From the NCBI RefSeq assembly GCF_021462225.1, contig NC_061802.1, positions 10,442,859 through 10,506,858 on the forward strand: 64,000 nucleotides of DNA. The letters run 5' to 3'. Made by a program: the position numbers and the translations under genes. Source of the DNA: Girardinichthys multiradiatus (Eukaryota; Chordata; Actinopteri; Cyprinodontiformes; Goodeidae). The notes under the pieces were generated by a model that worked only from the letters and a program-made list of their open reading frames with translations, searched no databases and was not told the DNA's origin. Below, piece by piece: positions 18,225-30,631 of the stretch (the first letter of the stretch is position 1; every line of letters begins with the position of its first letter).

Positions 18225-20310
18225 GGTGGTGACTGGGTTGCTCCTCGCAGGACCCAGCCGTGCCAAGCCCGAACGAGAGACGCGAGGCCATCCCCCAGTG
18301 GGCCCACCACCTGCAGGGGGAACCATGAGGGATCGGTGCAAAGAGGATTGGGCAGCAGACGAAGGTCGAGACCTCGGCGGCCCGATCCCCGGATGCTTAG
18401 CCTGGCTCTAGGGACATGGAATGTCACCTCGCTGGGGGGAAAGCAGCCTGAGCTTGTGTGGGAGGTTGAGAGATATGGACTAGAAATAGTTGACCTCGCC
18501 TCCCCGCACAGCGTGGGCTCTGGAACCCATCTCCTCGAGAAGGGCTGGACTCTCTTCTGGTTGGGGACAGGTCTCTGACTGTCGTTTCGGCCTATGGGCC
18601 GAGCGGCAGTGCGGAGTATCTGGCCTTCTTGGAGTCCCTGTCAGGGATGCTGGATAGTGCCCCTCCCAGGGGACTCCATTATTCTGCTGGGGGACTTCAA
18701 TGCCCACATGGGAAACGACAGTGACACCTGGAGAAGCGTGATTGGGAGGAATGGCCTCCCCAATCTGAATCCAAGTGGTGTTTTGTTATTGGACTTCTGT
18801 GCTAGTCACGGATTGTCCATAACGAACACCATGTTCAAGCATAAGGGTGTCCATCAGTGCACTTGGCACCAGGACACCCTAGGGAGGAAGTTGATGATCG
18901 ACTTTGTTGTCGTGTCGTCAGACCTTCGGCCGCATGTTTTGGACACTCGGGTGAAAAGAGGGGCTGAGCTGTCCACTGATCACCCCCTGGTGGTGAGTTG
19001 GATCCGCTGGGGGAGGATAAAGCCGGACAGACTTGGCAGGCCCAAGCGCATAGTGAGGGTCTGCTGGGAATGTCTGGCGGAGCCCTTGGCCAGGGATGTA
19101 TTCAACTCTCACCTCCTGGAGAGCTTTGACCATATTCGGGGGGATGTTGGAGACATAGAGTCCAAGTGGACCATGTTCTCCAGATCTATTGTCGATGCTG
19201 CTGCCCGTAGCTGCGGCCGTAAGGTCTGTGGTCCCTGTCACGGCAGCAATCCCCGAACCCGGTGGTGGACACCGGCAGTAAGGGACGCTGTCAAGCTGAA
19301 AAAGGAGTCATATCGGCTGTGGTTGGCTTGTGGGACTCCTTAGGCGGCTGACGGATACTGTGAGGCCAAGCGTGCCGCACGCGGGGCTGTTGCAGAGGCA
19401 AAAACTCGGGCCTGAGAGGAGTTCAGTGAGGCCATGGAGAAGGACTACCGGTTGGCCTTGAAGCGATTCTGTCAAACCGTCTGGCGCCTCAGGAGGGGGA
19501 AGCAGTGCTTCGCCAACACTGTTTACAGAGGGGATGGGAGGCTGCTGACCTTAACTGGGGACATTATTGGGCGGTGGAAGGAGTACTTTGAGGATCTCCT
19601 CAACCCTGCCATCATGCATTTCCTGGTGGAAGCAGAGGCTGGGGACTCTGAGTTAGACTCTTTCATCACCCAGGTTGAAGTCACCAAGGTGGTTAAAAAG
19701 CTCTGCGATGGCAGGGCTTTGGGGTTGGATGAGATCCGCCCTGAGTACCTCAAGTCTCTGGATCTTGTGGGGCTGTCATGGTTGACACGCCTCTTCAACA
19801 TTGTGTGGCGGTTGGGGACAGTGCCTTTTGACTGGCAGACTGAGGTGGTGGTCCCCCTTCATAAGAAGGGTGACCGGAGGGTGTGTTCCAACTACAGGGA
19901 GATCACACTCCTCAGCCTCCCTGGTAAGGCCTACGCCAGGGTATTGGAGAGGAGAGTCTGGCTGATAGTCGAACCTCGGCTTCAGGAGGAGCAGTGTGGT
20001 AATCGTCCGGGCCGTGGAACACTGGACCAGCTCTATACCCTCTACAGGGTACTCGAGGGTTCATGGGAGTTTGCCCAAACGGTCCACATGTGTTTTGTGG
20101 ACCTGGAGAAAGCATTCGACTGTGTCCCTCGTGGTGCCCTGTGGTGGGTGCTCCAGGAGTATGGAATCGGGTCCCTTTATTAGGGGCCATCCGGTCTCTG
20201 TACAAGCGGAGCAGGAGTTTGGTCCGCATTGCTGGTACTAAGTCGGACCTATTCCCGGTGCATGTTGGACTCCGGCAGGGCTGCCCTTTGTCACCGGTCC
20301 TGTTCATAAC
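18225..20310 (+). mobile_element. Rex3 (RTE-clade) non-LTR retrotransposon, 5' and central part
   Basis: It encodes an AP-type endonuclease (LLGDFNAHMGND near 18685; IDFVVVSSD and STDHPLVVSW further on) and reverse transcriptase (EIRPEYLKSL, RVCSNYREITLLSLPGKAYA, GRGTLDQLYTLYRVLEGS, FVDLEKAFDC). The reading frame is broken by stops and shifts near 18580, 19340, 19420 and 20180. The segments TGGCAGACTGAGGTGGTGGT (19832) and CAGGGCTGCCCTTTGTCACC (20276) closely match the primer pair I recall for Rex3 amplification. The element is interrupted at 20310 and resumes at 21123. Confidence 0.88.
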
Positions 20311-21122
20311 ATGCATGCTCAGTATGAGGGATTGCCAGTGACTGTCCACTGTCTCTACATGCTCATCCAGGAGGAGTGAATGCTGCAAGTCACTGACTGG
20401 ATGCAATCTGCTGAGTTTCCTTAGACAGAAAAACTTTTTATCCAATTTGAATAAATAACTGAATCTGACTGCACTGTTCAATGGTTAGGATTAATTGGAA
20501 TGTATGTATTTGACTTTTGTGAAGTGCCTTGAGACAACATGTGTTGTGAATTGGCGCTATAGAAATAAACTGAATTGAGTTTCACTGTTCAGTGGTTAGT
20601 TATTAATTGGAATACATGTGCCTGACTTGAAATCTGTATGATTCGATTGAATTGACTTAGCCCAATTTAACGTTACCCACCTTTCACACAATGCAACAGG
20701 AAACAACACTCCAATTATTTTTAACTCTGCCTTCCTTCCTCCTTGTTGGATGGAGTAAGGGGGAGTCAGCTTAGCCTAAACCGGTCCAGTTATGGTTGAG
20801 GTGCAAACACACCCTCCATTTCTGCTACCTGTGCGACCCCTTCTCTTCTCCAATGGTTATAATCAGTCTGACAGAGAGGTACCCGCAATCCTTGTGGTTT
20901 TTAGTATAACAATGGCCACCAGTTGGCTCTACATGGACACACTTTATCAGTGTATTATTTTACTTAGTACCCCTACACATAGCCTATTCTAAAATGGCCT
21001 AACTCTAACACTCAATAGTTTAATCTAACATCCCCAACAACCCTATACCATTCCAAACCCTTTGTGAAGTGCCTTGAGACTACATGTGTTGTGAATTGGC
21101 GCTATATAAATAAATAAACTGA
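20311..21122 (+). mobile_element. 812 bp composite repeat inserted into Rex3
   Basis: The insertion is flanked by ATAAC at 20306-20310 and 21123-21127. It holds one unit (20311-20578) ending GGCGCTATAGAAATAAACTG and a second (about 20790-21122) ending GGCGCTATATAAATAAATAA. Both share the GTGAAGTGCCTTGAGAC..ACATGTGTTGTGAATTGGCG tail found repeatedly in this window (30, 32.7, 33.5 and 46.3 kb). No protein is encoded. It is probably a non-autonomous retroelement using a LINE-type tail. Confidence 0.65.
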
Positions 21123-21350
21123 ATAACTTTTATGGACAGAATTTCTTGGCGCAGCCAAGGGCCGGAGGGGTTCTCGTTTGGGGGCCAGTGGATTTCGTCT
21201 CTTCTTTTTGCAGATGACGTGGTCCTGCTGGCCCCCTCTAGCCAAGACTTACAGCATGCACTGGGGCGGTTCACAGCCAAGTGTGAAGCAGTTGGGATGA
21301 AGATCAGCTTCTCCAAGACCGAGGTCATAGTGCTGTTCTATTGGCAAAAC
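21123..21350 (+). mobile_element. Rex3, continuation after the insertion
   Basis: FMDRISWRSQGPEGF leads to the catalytic SLLFADDVVLLA motif of the reverse transcriptase and then QDLQHALGRFTAKCEAVGMK. It is truncated near 21350, before the thumb and C-terminal region. Confidence 0.85.
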
Positions 21351-21726
21351 TAAAGCAGCTGCAGCGGTGCCAATAACTAATTTCATTAAAAAAAACTTTT
21401 TTAACGTGGGTTTTTTTTCCCCTAGTTAATAAATGTACTTGTATTAATAGATGGGTTGTATTAAAAGTTGGGAAGGTTCATAATGAGACCAACCAGCCAC
21501 ACGCACTCTACTATACAGATCTGTTTGTATATTTGGATCAGTTATAGCTGCTGTTTTGTGGTCGGAAATCTCATTGAACCATTTCACAGCTCTGGAATTT
21601 TCCTATCGTGTCATGGTCCAATTAGAGGAGTAGTGTCTGTCAATGCTCTCGCTTTAAAGCAATAATATTAAAGTGACTACACTAGCTAAATGGATTAAAG
21701 GAGGAACACCCTCCGTTATTTCCTGC

Positions 21727-23692
21727 CAGGCGCGTAGTTAGACCTGGGCTTCCGAGGCAGAAGCCCCGGATGTTTTCTGAATAGCCCCGGACTTCTTGAT
21801 AGAAGAAATTTAGAAGTATTAAAAAGATGCAGCCACAAAATGGTATTGGACTTCACATTTTTATTTAAAAACAATCAGATTTTTACAATTGTATTCCATA
21901 TAATCACCTCCCGCTCCACCTAACATGACAATGAGTTAAAAGGAGTAGACAAAAAATAATTATCTGCCCACTCGCAGCACCGCGACTGCGCAACTACGCG
22001 CACAGCCAGAGACGGACTCCATTCTGGGGAAGTCCAGAAGAGCAGTTTACTCCAGGTCGACCTGCCTCCTTCATTACCCGGAAGGTTACACTGAGCGCCT
22101 CGAACAGGGCTAATTTCAGAGCAACCATGGAGCCAACCGGAGAGAGGGACTCTGGTGCGTGTGTGTGTTCAGGAACAGGTGGGACGCAGAGCGGTATAAC
22201 CCAGACGAAGATAGCGGTAAAACCTGAATGCTGACTCAGAATGAGTTAATTGTAAGTTACAGCTAATCATTGATTCATCCAACAAGACTTGAGGTGGAGG
22301 TTCACTCTAATGAGCATCTTCAGGGTCATGATGAAGGACTTTCACCTGAGCTGCAGGTGAAGGTAAATGATCTGTCTGTGATAGAAAACAGTAGCAACCT
22401 TCTCTGTGAGCTTCTAGCGGGATTTGCATCATAATGTGAAAATATCTTGTCCTTTATTTCAGTCAAAATAAAATCATTTAATCCTAACGTAGCTGAACAC
22501 ATTAAAATGTCATTTAGATCAACACATTGCATCTCATGGCTGCAGCCAGTCTTATAGTCCAGTTCTACATGTACACAGAAAAAAGTGTTGCTCAATAAAC
22601 CAGGAAAATATCTCCTGGTTCCAGTAAGACGTAGTAGAAGCTGCAAAAGTAAACCTCCCTGTTCTTTTTCTTATCTTCTGTGCTGATTCTAAACATACAG
22701 CTCTGGCTTTAAAAATGGAGTATGATTAAGAAATAAATCATAGCAATTAATCACAGGTGGACCATTGATTAGTTAACTATTTTATTTTTCTGAATTACAC
22801 ATGTAATTTTATATAAACTAAACTAATTAAACAAAGATACAGTTTTACTGAAGGTGAGACATACATACCATATGTATACAGTTATTAATAACTGTAATAT
22901 TAGTACTGATACGGTCCAGGATGAGGCTCTATGCTATATTTTAAACACCACAACTTAACACCCTTTCCTCTCAAAGTGTTTAATAGTAAGAACTGCACTA
23001 ATGTCTCACATGTAGAACAAAAGACTGGGTTGTAAAATGTTTCATTTATTATTTTTGGCAAATTTCTCCAGAAGTGGAACGCAGGGCTGAAAAGATTCAT
23101 AAAAGAAGGAACAATTTTAATAAAATGTTTTGAAAGCTCTTGGCATAATAAAATAATTGTGTTTGACTAAGATTTAGGAAAATCCACTATATTCCACTTT
23201 ATACCACTTTCCTTTTTTGAAATATAAGAATAAAGACAATGGAGCCTCAGGAGTGGAACACTTTGATGAGAATGTAATGTTTAAAAAGGTAATTTATGTA
23301 GATGACAAAAGAAGCTCATTTATCTGGCCCAAAGTAAACATCTCTGAGTTCAAGAAAAACTTTTGTCAGCCAAAATTCAGATTAAGTTATTTTCTAAATA
23401 CCTCAAAATGTGTCATTATTTGCTTCAGCAAAATGGTTTTTCATCAGGCCTGAACTCTGTTTCAGTTTCATTCAGCCTCTAACAAAAATAAAAAGTAAAT
23501 TTATTGCAAACCTTTTTTATTTTGATTCACAATAATTTACATTCAATCTAAAACCAGCCGAGACAGAGAACTGGTACAATATGTCCTATATTATTTTAGC
23601 TTTAAACTACCTATAATTTGTCTTATTGAAATCTAAATATTTTGGATTTGGGCTAAAGCCCCCAATGTTTTGAGAGCCTAAAAAAGCCCCTG
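21727..23692. mobile_element. Non-autonomous hAT-like element with 8 bp target duplication
   Basis: The element begins CAGGCGCG and ends AAAGCCCCTG, giving a short imperfect inverted terminus (CAGGSGC). It is flanked by a perfect 8 bp duplication TTTCCTGC (21719-21726 and 23693-23700), the hAT hallmark. Subterminal AAGCCCC..ATGTTTT motifs occur at both ends. No transposase frame is present in its 1966 bp. A possible remnant first exon (ATG at 22127, MEPTGERDS, donor CTG/GTGCGT) may derive from the autonomous parent or captured DNA. Confidence 0.72.
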
Positions 23693-23911
23693 TTTCCTGC
23701 AATACCACTAAAGATAAACCGTAGCTTTCAGCTTCATTGGAGTAGAGAGTGCGCCACCTTGTGTTCAAAACACAGAGCAGCGTTTCTCCTCTGTAGGGGA
23801 TTTGTTAAGAAACTTTGAAAGAATATGACATTTTTAAAGGCAGTCTTCTTGTCTGCATGCCTTTTCTAAATTTTATATCATCCTCATTACAGTAAGAGCA
23901 CTTGGTTAGCC

Positions 23912-24094
23912 AACAAAACAAATGTTCCTAGATCCAAACTTAAAGTAAGAGGTGATCAGGCCATTGCAATTTCTGACCCAAACCTTTGGAACAGTTTATG
24001 TTTTCATATACAGACCACAGAGACTGTGGAGACCTTTAAATATTTGCTCAAGACTCATCTTTATTCTTTGGCATTTGATTCTAGCAGAGTTTGA
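23912..24094 (+). pseudogene. LINE ORF2 C-terminal remnant
   Basis: Sixty codons in frame end at TGA (24092-24094). They include KLKVRGDQAIAISDPNLWNS and VETFKYLLKTHLYSLAF, the conserved C-terminal pattern (GDxA..xxxLWNSL...FKxxLKTHLF) of fish LINE ORF2 proteins. The 3' UTR follows to about 24365, ending GCTTTATAAATAAATTG. The rest of the element is absent. Confidence 0.7.
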
Positions 24095-24375
24095 GATCCT
24101 TTTAGAGCTGATAAGTTTAATGACACATTTCTGTATGTCTTTTCATCTTTACTTATTAGTGTGAATGCAGTAGGCATTCACACTTATAGTGTTCCTGTTT
24201 CTCTTTATTCTTTATTATTATTATTATTATTCTAGTTTTAAATATCTTTGTGTTTCCCTGCTATCATTGTTGTTTAATCATTCCATACCTATTTAATCTG
24301 TTAAACTGACTGAATTGTAAAGCACTTTAGTCAACATTTATGAGCTTTATAAATAAATTGACATTTTCTATTATA

Positions 24376-25128
24376 CTCATAATGGGGTTTTCTTAGACTC
24401 CGAGATACACAACCACGAGGACAAAGACAGCGTTTTAACAGTTTATTTAGAAACACGGATGAAGGTCGGACTGGAACCAGGGCTGGAGCTGGTGGACAAA
24501 CGCGGGGTCTCTCTGAAGGAGAAAGACAGAAGCTGGTAAACACTCTGGGTGGAAACAGAGTAACTGTGAATGTGTTCTTTTAGATACTGACTTACAGGGG
24601 TTGATTCTTGGCAAGACCGGGGGAAAATAAGTCCTTCTCTTCTGTGGCTTGAGGCTGATAGGCTGTGAACAGTTTTCGGAGGATGAAGTGCTTTGTTTCT
24701 TCTCTTCCAGGAAACTCCACTATGGTTGGAGAGTTTTAACATTGGAGGGTGGACAGGCAGGTTGACGGGTGGTTCTCAGGTGACTCCTGAGAAGCTGGGC
24801 TTGGAGTTGGAAGCATAGTGGAGGCTCAGGCCTGAGGTGTCGAGGCTGGAGTTCCCAAACTCCTCTCAACATGACACGAGTAAAAACGGAGACCAGAAAA
24901 GTTCCACAACTTCCTTCAGCGAAGGGTGATCACGTCAAGTGAAAAAACGAGCTGACCCCTACCTTTGGGTTTCAACTCCATAAGTAGCCTAGCTGATTGC
25001 TCTCACATGAGCAACACCTGTCCAGCAGCACCTGCCAGTCACACCCTTCACAGAGAGAACCCAGCACACAAACACAGCCTGCATGCAGCCTGCACACAGC
25101 CTGTACACAAACCACCGTGGATATGACA
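24376..25128 (-). mobile_element. Probable solo LTR inserted next to a LINE tail
   Basis: Read on the minus strand, the 753 bp block starts TGTCATATCC, has an AATAAACTGTTAAAACGC poly(A)-signal region near its end and finishes ATTATGAG. It is flanked by ATTATA on both sides (24370-24375 and 25129-25134). The non-canonical 3' end (AG rather than CA) makes the exact border uncertain. No coding sequence is present. Confidence 0.45.
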
Positions 25129-25134
25129 ATTATA

Positions 25135-27300
25135 GTGTTACCATCAGCAGAGTTTCCAGTTTTTCAGACTTGACGCTTAAAACTTGCTCTGATTGTACCC
25201 AGTAAACTGTACCAGCCCACCCCACATGTTTTCAACATAATTTAGGTCTTGGTACAGAGATTCTCAAGAAAGAAATATAACTTATTTATGTGGTTAACCA
25301 TTTCTGTGTTGATTTGGATGTTTTGAATTATTATCCTATTTATTTAAATTGTGCTAGTATTTGAAACAGTTGAGTATCGCATCAACTGTAACAAGGTTCA
25401 TAGGGTCTTTGGAAGAAAAATATACCCACAGCATCACAGATCCTCTGCCATGCTAAACAGTGGGGATAAGGTGCTTTCCCACATATTCCTTTATTTCACC
25501 CCAAATCTACATTTATTTGCCAAAGAACTCAATCATAGTCTCATTTTACCAAAGTGCATGGTTACATTCAAAGTCCCAACAGAGTTCAGCAAGTTTTACA
25601 AGTTTACATTTGTGATGGTAGGACAGAAAAGGCATTCTTCTATACATGGCATCTAATGAGTGTTATAGAGACTTGGTGACCCTAAGAGGCAACTATCTCT
25701 CATCAGTCTGGAATTTAACAAATAGAAATCATTTTGTCAGTCCTAGCTGACCTAAAACAGGAATTAATTGGTGTGATCTGGTGTCAGACAACAAGACAAA
25801 AAAGGCTATTTGTCTTTATGCAGTGTAAATAAATATACAGATTAAACTGTATGCTGGACATCAGTAAACTGGACTTAATATTAAAGGTATTTATGTTTTT
25901 TCTGTCCTTATTTTTCCCTGAAGGTTCACAAATAAAAGCAGCTTTATCTCCATCTGATTCCTTGCAAGATAACAAGCTCACCGAGGCAAACACCTGACAC
26001 AAAGGGACAGCCAGGGAGAGGTGATATATAGACATAACGCAGTCATCTTGGCAGATAGATGCCACACACACTTGATCTCTCAATGAGATTAAAGCAGCTC
26101 TGAGGAGTAGAGTGGGTTTGCTGTCGTGGCACCAGAACTGTGTCTGTGCTTTCTGAGCAGAGGAGGCCAATCTTCTGCCTTGGCAGCTTTAATTAGGCAG
26201 GCTGCACAAGGAGGAACTAACCTGAGAGACAGAATCAGAGAAAAAGGGAGAGCCCACTTGGCCTCATTCAGGGAATCATTTTCACATTTGAGCTGAAACA
26301 CTGATGAAGGAAGCAAAGCAACTTCCTGAAAGACACGAACACTCTCAAGAAGAACTCACAACAGGAAATGAGGTACATACTCACTGTTTCAGTTATGTTT
26401 TCATTTAAATGTAGTTTTACTAAAAAACACATAAATGATCAGGTTGAAATTTGCATTAGGTAAAATTAATCTGAAACAAAAACAGGCTTCAAAAACTGGT
26501 TACTTACATAGTCTCACTTTGATGAACAAGAACATTATCTAAAAGAACCTTTAGAGAGAGACAAATGAGAGCGTATGTGTAGAGAAAACAGCAACTGACG
26601 ACAGGGTTGGATGCTGCATAATTAAATTCAACAGCTCATTTAATTTTATTTCTGGATTAAATGCTCAAATAATTATCCAGCATTTCATTTTGTGTTAGCA
26701 GATGGAAGGATGAGGCCTTGTTAGTTAAATTTATTGATAAAGCAACTGGTATTTCAGCCTTTAGGACACTGCATGACCTAAATGTTAATATCTTAGTGTG
26801 TGCTGCAATTTTTAAATCCTGACGTGGTATCTTGTGACTTTGTGGTCAAATGTTTTCACCTTCCCTGTATCTCATTGCAGATCTAAAGGTAGAAGTTAAC
26901 AGAGCTAACCATCCCCAATATAGCACAGGAAATGTACAAAGATGTTAAAGCAGTGCAATCGAGCTACTTTGCTGCCTTTGATATTATCTTCTGCTGCACC
27001 CTGTGGATCTAACAATTCATAAACAATATCAAACAACTGGGGAGCATATCAGACATGCATTTTTCCAGCAGAGCTCTATTACTGTTCATGCATCTGATGC
27101 CTAACAGTAACAACAGGTTGAGTCATAATGTGTCAAAACAGCCAACTTTACAAGTCATATATATTTTCAATGCCAGCAAGACGTAAACATATTCTAAAAA
27201 AAACTTGGTTGTGACTACCTGCATTTTGGCTGCAAGGGAAATCAATCGATGATTGAGCTGACACAAATCAGATGAACAACAAAGTTCGAAAGTTTTCTGG
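25135..27300. other. Intergenic DNA, no gene recognised
   Basis: Several open frames up to 128 codons (for example 25784-26170 minus) show no domain, no codon bias I can support and no splice context. Short fish-repeat debris is likely, but no family was identified. Confidence 0.4.
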
Positions 27301-27309
27301 TTTGAAATA

Positions 27310-27440
27310 ACAGGCTTTAAAGATCAAGGCATTTTTCAAAGTCAGTTCAATCGATTTATACAGAATCCAAGTCGAGTACATACATTTCAATTGATCCTAG
27401 TTAGAAGTCGGAACAATTTAACTAATAGGGTGATCAAAGT
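27310..27440 (-). repeat. Fragment of the GGCGCTATA-tail repeat family
   Basis: AAGTCAGTTCAATCGATTTA and CATTTCAATTGATCCTAGTT are diverged versions of the repeat seen better at 46236-46530 and 32655-32990. Confidence 0.45.
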
Positions 27441-27724
27441 CACTAATGGGATAGTTAGGACATGCAAAGTCACAGATCCCACCCTATATTCAGCTCAATG
27501 TTTGGGTCGTTGTTGCTTGGTGTTTTAGACATATCCCTAACAATGCTTTTGTGTGTTGATTTGGTCACGTGTCCTCAAGTGTGAACTGCTGAAAAACTGC
27601 TGGGGGATCCATGTCAGGGGCTGCAGAATAGGGGTTAGAAAGATAAAATTTTAGGTCACCTCTGTTGAAAGTTGATTTTTCATGTTTAACATAGAAGTCA
27701 GGTCGCAAATAGTCAAACTGTGTG

Positions 27725-28800
27725 CATTTATTGTATAAGTCCTCAAAGGTTTGTCAGTGAGCCTTGTGAAGAAACAGCATGAAGACCAAATCCACCTCAG
27801 ACAGGTCGGGGATTAAGTTGAAGACAAGTTTAAAGCGGGGTCTCATTAATAAACAGTACCCCAAGTTTTGGACATTTCACAAACTCAATCCATCATCTGA
27901 AAATGGAGAGTATGGTGCACCTGCAAACCTACCAAGACATGAGTATCCTCCTAAACTGACAGGCCAGCCAAGGGGAGCGTTAATCAGAAATGCAGCGGAA
28001 AGACCCATAGTTATCCCGCAGAGGTTGCAGAGATTCATAACTCAGGAGGGCCAATCTGCTGACAGGACAGCTTTTAGATGTGTACGCTACAAATCTGGCC
28101 TTTGTGGAAGATTGACAAGAAGAAAAACGTGGTTAAAAGTGGGAGATATAGCAAACACATGCAAGAAGGTGCTCTGGGCAGTTGAAACCAAAACTGAACA
28201 TTTTGTCTTACTTTCAAAAGATAATATATGGTGGGGAACTAACACTGCACATCACCCTGAACAAAACATCCCAACATGGTGGTGGCAGCATCATGCTGTG
28301 GGGATACTTTTCTTTAGGAGAAACAGGGAAGCTGGGAGATTTAATAGGATGATGGATGGATCTAAATAGAGAGCAATCCTGGAAAAAAAACTGTTACAGC
28401 CTGCAAAAGCCTTGAGGCTGGGGCATAGGTTTCTATTCCAGCAGGACACTGACTTGAGTTTAATTTGTGAGAAAATCAGGAAAATTATGGATCCTTTGCT
28501 TAGAGTTAATGTACTACTCATGCACTAGGGGCTCAGGTGGTAGGGGTTCATCAGTGGGCTGCCAGTTCAAAACCCTGCTTTGTTCATCTCCATTGTTGTG
28601 TTCTTGGACAAGACACTTCACCTGCCTTGCCTGCTAATGGATGGGTGGATGACTGTACTGTAAAGTGCTTTGGGGTCCTCGGACTTTGTAAAGTGCTATA
28701 TAATTGCAGGCCATTTACCATTTACCAGCTGTGTTGATCTATCACATCAAATGCAAAAAAGTCATTAAAATGTGTGATTGTAACATAACAAAATGTGAAA
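27725..28800 (+). mobile_element. Degenerate Tc1-like transposon carrying a SINE
   Basis: A corrupted transposase runs from 27779 (MKTKSTSDRSG) through LTRRKTWLK, KKVLWAVETKTEHF (the catalytic Asp of WSDETK is changed) and TNTAHHPEQNIP to about 28500. The right-hand terminal sequence, TGTGTTGATCTATCACATCA and AACAAAATGTGAAAAAGTTT, continues after an inserted SINE at 28528-28726. It is inactive. Confidence 0.72.
28528..28726 (+). repeat. tRNA-derived-type SINE inside a Tc1 relic
   Basis: The head GGGGCTCAGGTGGTAGGGG and a B-box-like AGTTCAAAACC (28564) resemble an internal Pol III promoter. The body contains TTGGACAAGACACTTCACCTGCCTTGCC in parts, and the tail reads AAAGTGCTATATAATTGCAGG then CCATTTACCATTTACCA. 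The tail resembles LINE 3' ends, as is usual for SINEs mobilised in trans. Confidence 0.65.
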
Positions 28801-28839
28801 AAGTTTCCAATTCTAATTTTGCTGACAAACAGGCAATTT

Positions 28840-30030
28840 TATTTGCTATCATGTTTTAAGGGTGGTGTCAAAGCCAGGTCTTCTCTCTGACTGACTCGGA
28901 TACTTGAAAGTTTAGAAAAAAACATTAGTATAGCTGGAATCCTGCAATTATCTAAAGATGCTCGAATAACCCCTAGACTCATGACTGAGATCCAAAAATT
29001 TGATTCCATTGGCACTATCAAATTTATTCATCATACTAAGGGGTTATAGTTTGTCTTGTGATATTGCGCCTGTAATTGGAACCACGGCAGAATGGGATGA
29101 TTTATTGAATAAAAGACTTGGAAAAACCAAGGAACAGGCATGAATGGAAGTGGAGAGCAACTGACTGGAACGATTACAGAAAGAGCCCAGGGAACACTGG
29201 CATTGATGGTTATAGGTGACAGATAAAGGAATGATCACAAAGAAGGTAAAGAAACTTAAGGCACTTTATAAAGTATCACCAACCAGTGTAATGCACAGAA
29301 GCAGGGTGAGAATCTGAACAGAGTGGCTGAGGGAGAAATACTAATTAACACAGATAATAAACAACTGACAAACAATAAAATAAGAAATTAAAGAAGTACA
29401 CAAAGAACAGAATACAAGAACAAGATAAGTATTGTGGGTAAACTGAGTATGGAAGGCAGTGAGCAACAAAACAACAACACCCCAAATCCAAACAGTAACC
29501 CAAGAACACAAATAACCATGAATTAGGACAACGTGTTGACGTCAACATATTTACACACAGGCCACATGAAGTCAACAAACTGAACACCTTCCTTTTCTGA
29601 TTCCCTTGTTAGGCATATGCAACTGATAATTATTGCTGATCTCTGTAAGTTAGGAAATGGTTATAAAAAACAAATGTCAGATGAGGACTCAAGTTTTCTC
29701 TCAAAACCGTGCACAATGAGAAGGATTTTAAGAGAGTTTAAATGAAACTCCCTGAACATGTCTGTTGAAATGCAGCGAGTATTTTCTGTTTCTAATTATG
29801 TTACTGCAATAAAAGATTTACATTTTTTTGTTGTTTTCTAAACATACTTGAGTGCCAATAACGTGGAGGGTGCTGTATCAGCAAAAAAAAATGTACATTA
29901 AGGTTTTTATTTTGAAAGCTTTTCATTGGCATGGATTGATTTGACCAGCTTTGTCAAGTGTGTAATTTTGTTTTTAGCTTTATTTGTCTAATTGGCAAAA
30001 ACACATTGTTTTGACATGTTTGCCATCATA
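28840..30030. other. Intergenic DNA, no gene recognised
   Basis: AT-rich sequence with low-complexity A/C-rich stretches (about 29340-29520). Open frames are short and unconvincing. Confidence 0.4.
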
Positions 30031-30040
30031 AACATCATAA

Positions 30041-30250
30041 TCCCCAGTCGGTTGAGACAGATGGCCCGTCACACTGAGCCAGGTTCTGCTGGAGGTTTGT
30101 TCTTGTTAAATGGGAGTTTTCCTTTCTGCTGTCGCTACATGCATGCTCAGTATGAGGGATTACTGTAAGGTCACTGACACAATGCAATGGACTGTCCACT
30201 GTTGCCATATGCTCATCTAGGTGGAGTAAATGCTGCATTCAGTGACTCCC
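30041..30250 (+). repeat. GGCGCTATA-family repeat, internal fragment
   Basis: CCCCAGTCGGTTGAGACAGA, AGCCAGGTTCTGCTGGAGGT and ATGCTCATCTAGGTGGAGTA align with the antisense copy at 32840-33000. The tail is lost. Confidence 0.7.
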
Positions 30251-30631
30251 AACAATTTTGTGGGTTTCGTAGATAGAAAAATAATAATTTGAAAATAATA
30301 ATTTTTAATAAAAACACTAATATTTGATAATTTTGGAGATTATGTAATTGACTTTGAATCTGTCTGTAAGATGTTTATGTGGTCAATTGACAATCAAGCT
30401 GATTTTCTTCTTTGTGGTTTATGTTGATAAGTAGAAATTTGATTATTGGTTTATTTGACTGGTTTCTGATGAAAACATGTAAAACCAAAACGGACAGGAC
30501 TCCCCACTGTACATGTAAAAACCCAGGCCAGTGTTCCATTTTCTTTGTTGGTGATTTTGATATGACAACAGAATCAAAACAAGTTTAAAAGTTTACTCAT
30601 CCGTTTTTTGAACAAAAAAGAGAAAAAAAAA

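Noticed and set aside
22127..22154. Start of a host gene (MEPTGERDS) with splice donor
   Set aside because: It lies inside a hAT-like element with clear ends and a target duplication, so a host gene start is unlikely; kept only as a finding.
25784..26170. 128-codon minus-strand frame beginning MASSAQKAQTQ
   Set aside because: No domain, signal or repeat similarity was recognised and there is no splice context; likely a chance frame.
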